DNA of 8,083 nucleotides, taken from JBBIRM01 sp037441765 (GTDB lineage: Bacteria; Desulfobacterota; BSN033; UBA1163). Location: assembly GCA_037441765.1 (NCBI GenBank), contig JBBIRM010000131.1, positions 1 through 8,083 of the forward strand. The letters run 5' to 3'. Every line of letters begins with the position of its first letter. Position 1 is the first letter of the stretch. The position numbers were made by a program, and so were the translations under genes. This document shows, one piece after another, positions 1-5,627 of this stretch. The notes beneath the pieces are model-generated. The model did no database searches, was not told the DNA's origin, and worked only from the letters and a program-made list of their open reading frames with translations.

Positions 1-48
1 GTTATGATATTCCTGAGCATTAAGAATCGGTTCACGATGTTATGATAG

Positions 49-162
49 CAATCAACTAAAGAACAGGAGATTCAGATGTTGAAAGAACAGGCCAGAGCCC
101 TTGAAGAACAATTAGAAATGATTGAAGGAAAAATTAATGAACTTAGCAAAAAAGGGGATTAA
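49..162 (+). pseudogene. Remnant of a DUF5320-like coiled-coil C-terminal tail, or a 28-aa micro-ORF
   Basis: The frame is open from a tandem TGA-TAG (43-48) to TAA at 160-162. It encodes a charged, heptad-like helix including KEQARALEEQLEMIEGKI, which resembles the coiled-coil tail that ends many DUF5320 proteins. The next gene carries the glycine-rich start typical of that family, so a broken paralogue is plausible. The N-terminal MPRG-type half is absent in all three frames of 1-48. Against simple decay, an ATG at 76 has a good ribosome binding site (AGGAGA, 65-70, 5-nt spacer), so a 28-residue peptide could be made. The remaining bases of 1-75 hold no other assignable gene; an upstream gene could end at a TAA at 21-23, but that cannot be shown. 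The DUF5320 link rests on pattern memory. Confidence 0.35.
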
Positions 163-200
163 AAGAACCTTAGGAGAACTGTAGAAGAAAATTCTCTCGT

Positions 201-244
201 TGGAACTTATCATACTAAAGTTCCAGTGGATTCTGTAATCCACT
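201..244 (+). promoter_or_regulatory. Two tandem hairpins in the leader of the zinc-ribbon gene
   Basis: TGGAACTT (201-208) pairs with AAGTTCCA (218-225) across a 9-nt loop. AGTGGATT (225-232) pairs perfectly with AATCCACT (237-244) across a 4-nt loop (CTGT). The two 8-bp stems share base 225, so they could stack or compete for it. A weaker 5-bp stem (174-178 with 192-196) lies just upstream. The second stem ends one base before the AAAGGAGG ribosome binding site (246-253). Neither stem is followed by a T-tract, so a terminator is unlikely. A leader element affecting mRNA stability or translation of the downstream gene is possible. The pairing is visible directly; a function is inference, and no known riboswitch class is recognised. 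Confidence 0.4.
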
Positions 245-261
245 AAAAGGAGGTTATTAGT

Positions 262-492
262 ATGCCGAGGGGAAACGGAACGGGTCCACCTTGGGGGAGT
301 GGGCCGGGGACAGGAAGAGGTAAAGGGATGGGTGGTTTGCGAGGAGGAAGAATGAGTGGTTTGAGACCAGGGGCAGGCCCCGGAGGAGAATGTATCTGCC
401 CAAAGTGCGGAACGACCGTTCCACATGAGGCTGGAATTCCCTGTTCTAATAATAAATGCCCAAAATGTGGAACTACCATGATGAGAAAATAG
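262..492 (+). CDS. Small glycine-rich zinc-ribbon protein (DUF5320-like N-terminus)
   Basis: The 76-residue protein has two parts. Residues 1-42 are rich in Gly, Pro and Arg, starting MPRGNGTGP and continuing GPGTGRGKG, the hallmark of small DUF5320-type proteins. Residues 43-76 form a Cys-rich metal-binding ribbon with C44, C46, C49, C61, C66 and C69: a CPKCG knuckle (46-50), a VPHEAGIPC connector and a second CPKCG knuckle (66-70). This most likely binds Zn or Fe. Start choice is firm: AAAGGAGG (246-253) with an 8-nt spacer. In family context such proteins often sit near NifX/MTH1175-like proteins and ferredoxin-MinD ATPases of anaerobes, which fits the ATPases downstream here. The biochemical role is unknown. 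The N-terminal region is too low in complexity to fold alone and may bind nucleic acid or protein (inference). Confidence 0.8.
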   Translation: MPRGNGTGPPWGSGPGTGRGKGMGGLRGGRMSGLRPGAGPGGECICPKCGTTVPHEAGIPCSNNKCPKCGTTMMRK

Positions 493-537
493 TTTAGCAA
501 ATCCCGAAGGGATATAAGTTTAGGAAACAGAGAAAGA

Positions 538-975
538 ATGAATGAAAAGTTGGATTTCCAGAAGAAAAAGGGAGGAATTAACCTACATAGAAATTGTTTC
601 GCATGTGGTTCAAATAACGGGATAGGGTTAGGACTCAAATTTTTTAAAAATGAAGATGGGGTGATCTGTGGAAGTTTCTTTGCAGACCCAAAGTATGAAG
701 GGTATAAAGGGATTATTCACGGGGGAATTATAGCTACTCTTCTGGATTCTGTTATGACTCACTGCCTCTTAATGGAAGATATCCCTGCTCTCACAGGGAG
801 GTTGTCAATCAAATATTCTACCCCTGTTCGAACTGGAACGATTGTGAGATTAGAAGCAAAGATTGTTAACCAATTCCATAAAATTTTCGTTGTTGAAGGT
901 AAGGCTCTGGTGGGTGGAAAGAGGGTGGCAAGTGCAGAAGCAAAATATTTCTCTATGAAAAGGATGATTGATTAA
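538..975 (+). CDS. PaaI-family hotdog-fold thioesterase
   Basis: The 145-residue single-domain protein has the usual size of a PaaI/YbgC-like acyl-CoA thioesterase. Visible hallmarks are the CFACG knuckle near the start (20-24) followed by GLGLKF (30-35), then YEGYKGIIHGG (53-63) and the hotdog helix ATLLDSVMTH (66-75). HGG (61-63) and D70 sit where this family has its active-site segment. The C-terminal strand region (about 85-140) carries the expected beta-sheet pattern and ends KYFSMK. It should hydrolyse a thioester of CoA in the cytoplasm; the substrate cannot be read from sequence. ATG 538 is chosen because the frame reaches LDFQKKK without a better start, although the ribosome site is only a GA-rich stretch (530-536). 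It stands 45 nt after the zinc-ribbon gene and 11 nt before the next, as part of an apparent operon. Confidence 0.85.
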   Translation: MNEKLDFQKKKGGINLHRNCFACGSNNGIGLGLKFFKNEDGVICGSFFADPKYEGYKGIIHGGIIATLLDSVMTHCLLMEDIPALTGRLSIKYSTPVRTGTIVRLEAKIVNQFHKIFVVEGKALVGGKRVASAEAKYFSMKRMID

Positions 976-986
976 GGACTACTGAA

Positions 987-1214
987 ATGAGGCCATTTTT
1001 ATTTAATAGACCTTCTTTAGAGAACAAATTAATTGGCCATATTTTGAGAGATAATCCCCAAGCATGTGAAATCATAGAAAGACATTTTGGTTGGCATTGT
1101 CTTAAGAAGCCAGACTTTCGGATCCAGACACTCGAAATGGCCTGCATCTTATTCAATGTCGATCTGGGAAGGTTACTTCAGGAATTTAAGGAAGTTCAGA
1201 GTCAATTGGCATGA
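987..1214 (+). CDS. DUF1858-like small domain protein lacking the second CxxC cysteine
   Basis: The 75 residues match the pattern of the DUF1858 / hybrid-cluster-associated redox-disulfide family: an initial helix (LIGHILRDNPQACEIIERH, 15-33), a turn with Gly-x-His-Cys (35-38), then a Thr-Leu-Glu-x-Ala helix (48-52) and a final helix with Asp-Leu-Gly-x-Leu-Leu. In family members carrying a CxxC pair the turn reads His-Cys-x-x-Cys. Here it reads His-Cys-Leu-Lys-Lys, so C38 is kept and its partner is Lys. C27 and C53 are elsewhere in the chain. A disulfide function at that site is therefore unlikely. ATG 987 has AAGGA (974-978) 8 nt upstream, overlapping the stop of the thioesterase gene. The end overlaps the yqeB start by 4 nt (ATGA), which implies translational coupling. 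Exact role unknown. Confidence 0.65.
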   Translation: MRPFLFNRPSLENKLIGHILRDNPQACEIIERHFGWHCLKKPDFRIQTLEMACILFNVDLGRLLQEFKEVQSQLA

Positions 1215-2017
1215 ATAAAAAACTTAACGACCTGGTGATCTTAATTAGGGGTGGAGGAGAGATGGCCACAGGAGTGGCTCATCAACTTGCCTCCTGTCAT
1301 TTTAGGGTTTGTATGACAGAAACCTTCAATCCTCAAGCCGTAAGGAGGGAAGTGGCTTTTTCAGAGGCGATTTTCGACCGAGAGAAGGAAGTGGAGGGAA
1401 TAACTGCACGAAGAGTTGAATCTCCAGACCTTATCCAAGAGGTGTGGAAAGAAGGGAAGATTCCTATTTTGATTGATCCCGAGGCAGAGGTTAAAGACTT
1501 CTTGAAACCTGATGTTCTTATTGATGCAACTCTGGCGAAAAAGAATCTGGGTACAAAGATCACAGATGCTCCTTTGGTTATTGGTCTTGGCCCCGGGTTC
1601 CATGCAGGGAAGGATGTCCATTTTGTCATTGAGACAAACCGGGGTCACGATCTGGGAAGAATCATTTCAAACGGTGAGGCTGAGCCAAATACTGGGATCC
1701 CTGGAGCTATCGGTGGTTACATGGAAGAGAGGGTTATCCGGGCTCCCAGGGCTGGGAAATTTAAGGCTTTGAAAAGGATTGGAGATAGAGTAGGGGCAAA
1801 TGAAAAGGTAGGGATGGTAGGAGATGTTGAGGTTCGAGCAAGGATTGGAGGTGTTATTAGAGGATTATTGAGGGACGGCACTGAGGTTTGGAAGGGAATG
1901 AAACTTGGTGACGTCGATCCGCGGGGAATAGAGGCCCATTGCTATACAATTTCAGACAAGGCCAGGACTATTTCCGGAGGTGTTTTACAAGCCATTCTGG
2001 AGCACTTCAATGGTTAA
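1211..2017 (+). CDS. yqeB: YqeB/EF2563-family selenium-dependent molybdenum hydroxylase accessory protein
   Basis: This 268-residue protein matches the normal length of the EF2563/YqeB family, which is linked by gene association to selenium-dependent molybdenum hydroxylases. The N-terminus has a nucleotide-binding-like glycine stretch RGGGEMATG (13-21). A middle segment carries DATLAKK (105-111), GLGPGFHAG (125-133) and NRGHDLGR (143-150), the most characteristic parts of the family. The C-terminal part (about 175-240: RAPRAGKFKALKRIGDRVG, then IGGVIRGLLRDGTEV) looks like a small beta-barrel or hammerhead of the lipoyl-like type. Its biochemical activity is not established; a role in maturing the Mo/Se centre is the usual inference. 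It overlaps the preceding gene by 4 nt and the following gene by 8 nt. No molybdenum hydroxylase or selenium gene lies in this window. Confidence 0.9.
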   Translation: MNKKLNDLVILIRGGGEMATGVAHQLASCHFRVCMTETFNPQAVRREVAFSEAIFDREKEVEGITARRVESPDLIQEVWKEGKIPILIDPEAEVKDFLKPDVLIDATLAKKNLGTKITDAPLVIGLGPGFHAGKDVHFVIETNRGHDLGRIISNGEAEPNTGIPGAIGGYMEERVIRAPRAGKFKALKRIGDRVGANEKVGMVGDVEVRARIGGVIRGLLRDGTEVWKGMKLGDVDPRGIEAHCYTISDKARTISGGVLQAILEHFNG

Positions 2018-2966
2018 GTCTTCAGTGGAACAGAAATACATTTTTGGCCCCGTTCCATCGAGAAGGCTGGGAAGGTCTTTGGGAGTTGATCTTGTCCCAT
2101 ATAAAACATGTACCTTTGATTGCATCTATTGCGATCTGGGTAGAACGATAAATAAAACTGTATTGCGAGAACCTTATATAAAACCGCAAGAGATCATAGT
2201 GGATTTGGAATCTGTTTTATGGATAAAATCAATAAAACCGGATTACATTACCATTTCTGGATCAGGAGAGCCAACACTTAATCAAAATATTGGAGAGATT
2301 ATTCATGCTATCAAATCTTCTACTTCCATTCCATTAGCAGTTTTAACGAATGGTTCTTTGCTCTTTATCGAAGAAGTTAGAAAAGACCTATTAGAAGCCG
2401 ATGTAGTTTTGCCTTCCCTTGGTGCCATAAGAGATACAACTTTTCAGTGTTTGAATAGACCTCATCCCTCTTTAAAAATAGAAGAAATTATTTCTGGTCT
2501 TATTCAATTCCGAAAACAATATAAAGGTCAATTATGGCTCGAGGTGGTATTTTGTAGGGGGATAAACGATGACAAAATAGAGATCGAAGGACTTAAAGAG
2601 ATTATAGAAAGAATTGGGCCTGATAGGGTCCAATTGAATACTCCTGTTAGGCCCCCTACAGAAGAATTTGCTTATCCCTTGGCAACTACTCAACTTGAGA
2701 GGATAAGGAAAAATTTGGGAGAAAAAGCGGAGATTATTTCTGAGTTTACCCAGCCCATGGGTGAAGAACTTAATTCTGTGAAAAATACAGATATCCTTAA
2801 CTTAATTAAGAGAAGGCCTTGCACAATAGAGGATATTTCTAAGGCTCTTGGACTTCGTATAGATGAAGTTGTGAAGCGACTGGATCATTTAAGAAAAAGA
2901 GGGGAAATTCGATACAGGATATACCAGCATCGTTGCTATTACGAGTTTGCCTCCTTTATTAGGTAA
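2010..2966 (+). CDS. Radical SAM protein (COG0731-type Fe-S oxidoreductase) with a C-terminal winged helix
   Basis: The 318-residue protein opens with FGPVPSRRLGRSLGVDL (12-28), followed by the [4Fe-4S]/SAM motif CTFDCIYC (34-41, C-x3-C-x2-C). SGSGEPTLN (83-91) is the SAM-binding 'GGE'-type motif. The TIM-barrel core runs to about residue 235. The last 70 residues (LIKRRPCTIEDISKALGL, then VVKRLDHLRKRGEIRY) look like a winged-helix DNA- or RNA-binding module. It would cleave SAM reductively; the substrate is unknown. Members of this broad family are often annotated as wyosine-biosynthesis-like, but the sequence does not prove a tRNA substrate. ATG 2010 is preferred over the in-frame GTG at 1980 because GGAG (1999-2002) lies 7 nt upstream and the GTG would add ten residues not typical of the family. 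It overlaps yqeB by 8 nt, which suggests coupling. Confidence 0.85.
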   Translation: MVKSSVEQKYIFGPVPSRRLGRSLGVDLVPYKTCTFDCIYCDLGRTINKTVLREPYIKPQEIIVDLESVLWIKSIKPDYITISGSGEPTLNQNIGEIIHAIKSSTSIPLAVLTNGSLLFIEEVRKDLLEADVVLPSLGAIRDTTFQCLNRPHPSLKIEEIISGLIQFRKQYKGQLWLEVVFCRGINDDKIEIEGLKEIIERIGPDRVQLNTPVRPPTEEFAYPLATTQLERIRKNLGEKAEIISEFTQPMGEELNSVKNTDILNLIKRRPCTIEDISKALGLRIDEVVKRLDHLRKRGEIRYRIYQHRCYYEFASFIR

Positions 2967-2989
2967 TTTCATATTGAGAAAAGGTAATT

Positions 2990-3853
2990 ATGATCATTTC
3001 TATTGCCAGCGGTAAAGGGGGGACTGGAAAAACCACCATAGCAGTCAATTTAGCCCTTTCACTCCCCAAAGGGGCTGTCCAACTCATTGATTGCGATGTG
3101 GAGGAACCGAATTCCCATCTCTTCTTAACCCCCACCATCCATCAGGTTACCTCCATAGGAATTCCGGTCCCCCGAATTGATGAATCCAAATGCACCTATT
3201 GTGGGAAGTGTGCTCAAATTTGTGAGTACCATGCCATAGCTGTGATTTTAAAAAATATTCTGATTTTTGATGAACTCTGTCATGGATGCGGGGCTTGTTC
3301 TTACCTATGCCCTGAGAAGGCTATTAATGAGGTGGAAAGGGAAATCGGGGTGGTCCAGGCAGGAAGTTCAAATGGAATTTCTTTTGTTAATGGAGTCTTG
3401 AATGTTGGGGAACCCATGGCCTCTCCATTGATTCGAAAGGTTAAAGAAAGGATTCAAAAAGATAAAGTTGTGATTCTCGATGCTCCTCCTGGAACAGCCT
3501 GCCCGGTGATTGAAACGGTGAAAGGGAGTGATTTCTGTATTCTTGTTACAGAACCAACTCCCTTTGGAGTGAACGACCTTGAATTGGCGGTTGGGATGCT
3601 GGAGAAGTTAAGCATACCGAAAGGAGTTATTGTTAATAAATCAGATGTTGGAGACCGGGAAGTCTGGGATTATTGCCAATCAAAGAATATTCCCGTTGTA
3701 ATGGAAATTCCAATGGATCGCAGGATTGCTGAGTCTTATTCAAAGGGGATTCCAATAGTGATTGAAGATCCTTCTTATATCCCAAAATTCGAAGTCTTGT
3801 TTGGAAAAATTAGGAATTATATTATAACACACCAATTAAAAAGTAGTTATTAA
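2990..3853 (+). CDS. MinD-superfamily P-loop ATPase with inserted ferredoxin domain (first of the pair, EEPN type)
   Basis: The 287-residue protein is a deviant-Walker SIMIBI ATPase of the COG1149 kind. Walker A is SGKGGTGKTT (7-16), followed by DCDVEEPNSHLFL (34-46). A bacterial-type 2x[4Fe-4S] ferredoxin is inserted at about 65-112, with Cys at 68, 71, 74, 78 and 97, 100, 103, 107. The Walker B-like motif DAPPGTACPV lies near 163-172, and EPTPFG follows. It should bind ATP and two clusters, probably act as a dimer and may couple ATP hydrolysis to electron or cluster transfer in the cytoplasm. The sequence DCDVEEPN is typical of one partner of the paired genes; the second partner is at 4561. 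Homologous pairs occur in the ORP locus of Desulfovibrio. It starts 23 nt after the radical SAM gene, with AAAGG upstream. Confidence 0.9.
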   Translation: MIISIASGKGGTGKTTIAVNLALSLPKGAVQLIDCDVEEPNSHLFLTPTIHQVTSIGIPVPRIDESKCTYCGKCAQICEYHAIAVILKNILIFDELCHGCGACSYLCPEKAINEVEREIGVVQAGSSNGISFVNGVLNVGEPMASPLIRKVKERIQKDKVVILDAPPGTACPVIETVKGSDFCILVTEPTPFGVNDLELAVGMLEKLSIPKGVIVNKSDVGDREVWDYCQSKNIPVVMEIPMDRRIAESYSKGIPIVIEDPSYIPKFEVLFGKIRNYIITHQLKSSY

Positions 3854-4020
3854 GGACCCCCTAATAGGTGAGGGCTCGCAATCCCATGATGTTGCTTCAC
3901 TTAGTTAGGAATGACACAAAATGGATGTTTGGGTGTTTAAGTCATCCATTGTGTGTTAAATAATCTGTATAAGGAACGATTTCAAAAGGTTTCGTTTACA
4001 GGAATTTGTGGAGGAATTCT
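3854..4020 (+). other. Intergenic region with an imperfect 14-bp hairpin
   Basis: No gene is seen here. The sequence 3914-3927 (ACACAAAATGGATG) pairs with 3943-3956 (CATCCATTGTGTGT) across a 15-nt loop; one A:G mismatch interrupts an otherwise continuous stem. No T-tract follows (TAAATAATCTG), so it is a poor intrinsic terminator. A stretch just before it (3894-3916, containing GCTTCACTTAG and GGAATGACA) resembles the right end of the repeat at 5449-5596 and may be an eroded copy. A TATAAG at 3968 could serve as a -10 box but lacks a well-spaced -35. The interval separates the first ATPase from the IscU-like gene, so the latter may have its own promoter, which cannot be fixed. Confidence 0.4.
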
Positions 4021-4464
4021 ATGAGTCAAGTGGAGAAAGATAAGTCAGGATTTCCTATGAATGAAGAATTAGACGACAGTGTTGGTTATCTCATTTATAA
4101 TGAGACATTAATTGATCATTTTTTAAATCCAAGAAACGTTGGAGAAATTGAAAATCCTGACGCTATGGCAACTGTGGGGGATCCTACATGTGGCGATTTT
4201 ATCAGGGTCTATATCAAGGTGGAAAATGGGAAGATAACAGCATTTAAATTTTTAACACAGGGATGTCCTGGTGCAATTTCAACATCGAGCATTGCTACTG
4301 AATTGGCCATCGGGAAGACTCTCGATGAGGCACTAAAACTTACAGACAATGATGTAATTATAGCAGCAGGTGGTATCCCTGCAAGAAAGGCTCATTGTTC
4401 GCTTCTTGCAATAAGAGGATTACACGAGGCGATCCAGAACTATAAGAAAAAAGTAGACCTATAA
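4021..4464 (+). CDS. IscU/NifU N-terminal-type Fe-S cluster scaffold protein
   Basis: The 147-residue protein is a stand-alone IscU-like scaffold. After a charged extension of about 24 residues it reads YNETLIDHFLNPRNVGEIENPD, a canonical IscU opening. Cluster-binding residues are all present: C57 and D59 in TCGD, C82 in GCPGAIS, then K123, H125 and C126 in the RKAHC segment. The usual LPPVK loop is replaced by GGIPARK, a divergence from housekeeping IscU, and no NifU central ferredoxin or Nfu domain follows. It would accept sulfur and iron to assemble a [2Fe-2S] or [4Fe-4S] cluster, normally with a cysteine desulfurase, which is absent here. ATG 4021 is chosen over the TTG at 4006 because GGAGG (4010-4014) lies 6 nt upstream. 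It sits between the two ferredoxin-ATPases, which suggests a role in their cluster loading (inference). Confidence 0.88.
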   Translation: MSQVEKDKSGFPMNEELDDSVGYLIYNETLIDHFLNPRNVGEIENPDAMATVGDPTCGDFIRVYIKVENGKITAFKFLTQGCPGAISTSSIATELAIGKTLDEALKLTDNDVIIAAGGIPARKAHCSLLAIRGLHEAIQNYKKKVDL

Positions 4465-4466
4465 TC

Positions 4467-4500
4467 CTCCCCCCCTTAATTTAATAGGGGAAGGGTGGAG
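4467..4500 (+). terminator. Weak imperfect C-rich/G-rich hairpin after the IscU-like gene
   Basis: CTCC at 4467-4470 pairs with GGAG at 4497-4500, and further C residues in a seven-C run (4469-4475) can pair with GGG at 4493-4495 or GGGG at 4487-4490. The top is AT-rich. The stem is interrupted and alternative registers compete. The downstream bases (TTACGATTG) hold no T-tract. It starts 2 nt after the IscU-like stop, a natural terminator or processing site, but it could as well be an accidental pairing. The remaining intergenic sequence to 4560 is AT-rich with no clear promoter. Confidence 0.3.
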
Positions 4501-4560
4501 TTACGATTGAATAAATTTCCACGACGTTTGAAAAAACAAAGAAATAAAAATTAAGATCTT

Positions 4561-5448
4561 ATGGAACAAAAGATACATATAAAACAGTTAACTATCGTTA
4601 GTGGAAAGGGTGGAACTGGAAAGACCACGATTGCTGCTGCCTTTGCTGCTTTAGCCAGTAATAAGGTAATGGTTGATTGTGATGTGGATGCGGCAGACCT
4701 TCATCTTCTGCTCAATCCCAGGGTATTGGAAAAAGAGAGGTATTATGGGGGTAGATCTCCGCATGTTGATCTTAATAAATGCACTCAATGCGGAGTTTGT
4801 ACAGAAGTTTGCCGCTTTAATGCAATCCATAATGGAGTGGTAGATTATGTCTCGTGTGAGGGCTGTGGATTTTGTTCACATGTTTGCCCTGAAAATATTA
4901 TTATTATGGAACAGGCCTTTTCAGGGGATTGGTTTATCTCCGAAACCCCTTATGGTCCTTTTGTTCATGCACGGTTGGGGATTGGGGAGGAGAATTCAGG
5001 TAAACTGGTTACTGTCGTTAGGAAAAAGGCGATGGAAGTGGCCCAAGAAAGGGGACTGGAGCTGATCCTCATTGATGGTCCTCCAGGGATTGGTTGCCCA
5101 GTCACAGCTTCTTTGACAGGAGTGAATCTTGTCTTGGCGATTACAGAACCCACACTTTCGGGAATTCATGATCTTGAAAGAATCTTGAAACTATCCAATC
5201 ACTTTAAGATTCCTTCGATGGTTTGCATCAATAAATTCGATTTAAACTTCGAAAATTCTAATAAAATATCTTCCTATTGTGAAAAGAATGGCTCCAAGCT
5301 CCTTGGTAAGATTCCGTTTGAACCGAAAGTCATCGAGGCCCTTGTTTTAAGAAAGACTATCATGGATTATCCCTGCGATGAAGTTCAAGGGATTGTTCTT
5401 AAGATGTGGGAAGAGGTTGAAAAAGCCCTATTTCCCTCTCCCCACTGA
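4561..5448 (+). CDS. MinD-superfamily P-loop ATPase with inserted ferredoxin domain (second of the pair, DAAD type)
   Basis: The 295-residue paralogue of the 2990-3853 product. Walker A is GKGGTGKTT (15-23), then DCDVDAADLHLLLNP (39-53), the alternate signature expected of the second partner. The inserted 2x[4Fe-4S] ferredoxin spans about 70-115 with Cys at 74, 77, 80, 84 and 99, 102, 105, 109. GDWFISETPYGPFVHARLGIGEENSGKL is the conserved segment after the ferredoxin, and DGPPGIGCPV is the Walker B-like motif. It likely forms a heterodimer with the first ATPase (inference from the usual pairing). Unlike the common arrangement with adjacent genes, the partners are separated by about 700 nt that include the IscU-like gene. 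The ribosome site before ATG 4561 is poor (AAGATCTT only). A start farther in would remove the Walker A strand, so 4561 is retained. Confidence 0.9.
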   Translation: MEQKIHIKQLTIVSGKGGTGKTTIAAAFAALASNKVMVDCDVDAADLHLLLNPRVLEKERYYGGRSPHVDLNKCTQCGVCTEVCRFNAIHNGVVDYVSCEGCGFCSHVCPENIIIMEQAFSGDWFISETPYGPFVHARLGIGEENSGKLVTVVRKKAMEVAQERGLELILIDGPPGIGCPVTASLTGVNLVLAITEPTLSGIHDLERILKLSNHFKIPSMVCINKFDLNFENSNKISSYCEKNGSKLLGKIPFEPKVIEALVLRKTIMDYPCDEVQGIVLKMWEEVEKALFPSPH

Positions 5449-5596
5449 GCCAGTGTCATAATGAGGTGCATGTCATATTTGTCATTCCGAGCGAAGTGAG
5501 GAATCTATTGAATTCAACTCATTATAAAAAATGGATTCTTCGCCCTGAATTAACTTCAGCGCTTAGAATGACATTATGAGACAGTCTCTCACTGGC
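5449..5596. repeat. Nested inverted-repeat (MITE-like) element, GTCATTC...GAATGAC type
   Basis: Four nested inverted matches share one centre. Outermost GCCAGTG (5449-5455) pairs with CACTGGC (5590-5596). TCATAATG (5456-5463) pairs with CATTATGA (5572-5579). GTCATTCCGAGCG (5481-5493) matches the reverse complement of 5560-5572 at 11 of 13 positions. GAATC (5501-5505) pairs with GATTC (5534-5538). The core GTCATTCCGAGCGAAGTGAG, then GAATC, is of the widely dispersed non-coding repeat type seen in many bacterial genomes. The left edge abuts the stop codon of the preceding ATPase. There is no transposase, so it would be non-autonomous or a palindromic repeat. It occupies almost all of the 179-nt gap before the next gene and may also fold in RNA and end transcription. 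Copy number cannot be judged from one window. Confidence 0.7.
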
Positions 5597-5627
5597 TAGA
5601 GGTAGGGAAGGGTTGTGGAGGGAGGTA

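Noticed and set aside
1..47. GTTATGATA direct repeat as a CRISPR or tandem array
   Set aside because: Only two 9-nt copies; no regular spacing or third copy.
501..513. ATCCC-GAA-GGGAT hairpin after the zinc-ribbon gene
   Set aside because: Only 5 bp, 3-nt loop, no T-tract; too weak to call a terminator.
243..638. Long frame on the - strand across the zinc-ribbon gene
   Set aside because: Proline-rich translation is the mirror of the glycine-rich coding strand; no ribosome site and no family features.
1333..1648. Two - strand frames inside yqeB
   Set aside because: They overlap the strongly supported yqeB frame and show no domain features.
1980..2009. GTG 1980 as the start of the radical SAM gene
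   Set aside because: The ATG at 2010 has a better ribosome site and places FGPVPSRR at the expected distance from the N-terminus.
3949..3973. TTGTGT...TATAAG as a promoter for the IscU-like gene
   Set aside because: The spacer is about 13 nt, too short, and the first box is part of the hairpin arm.
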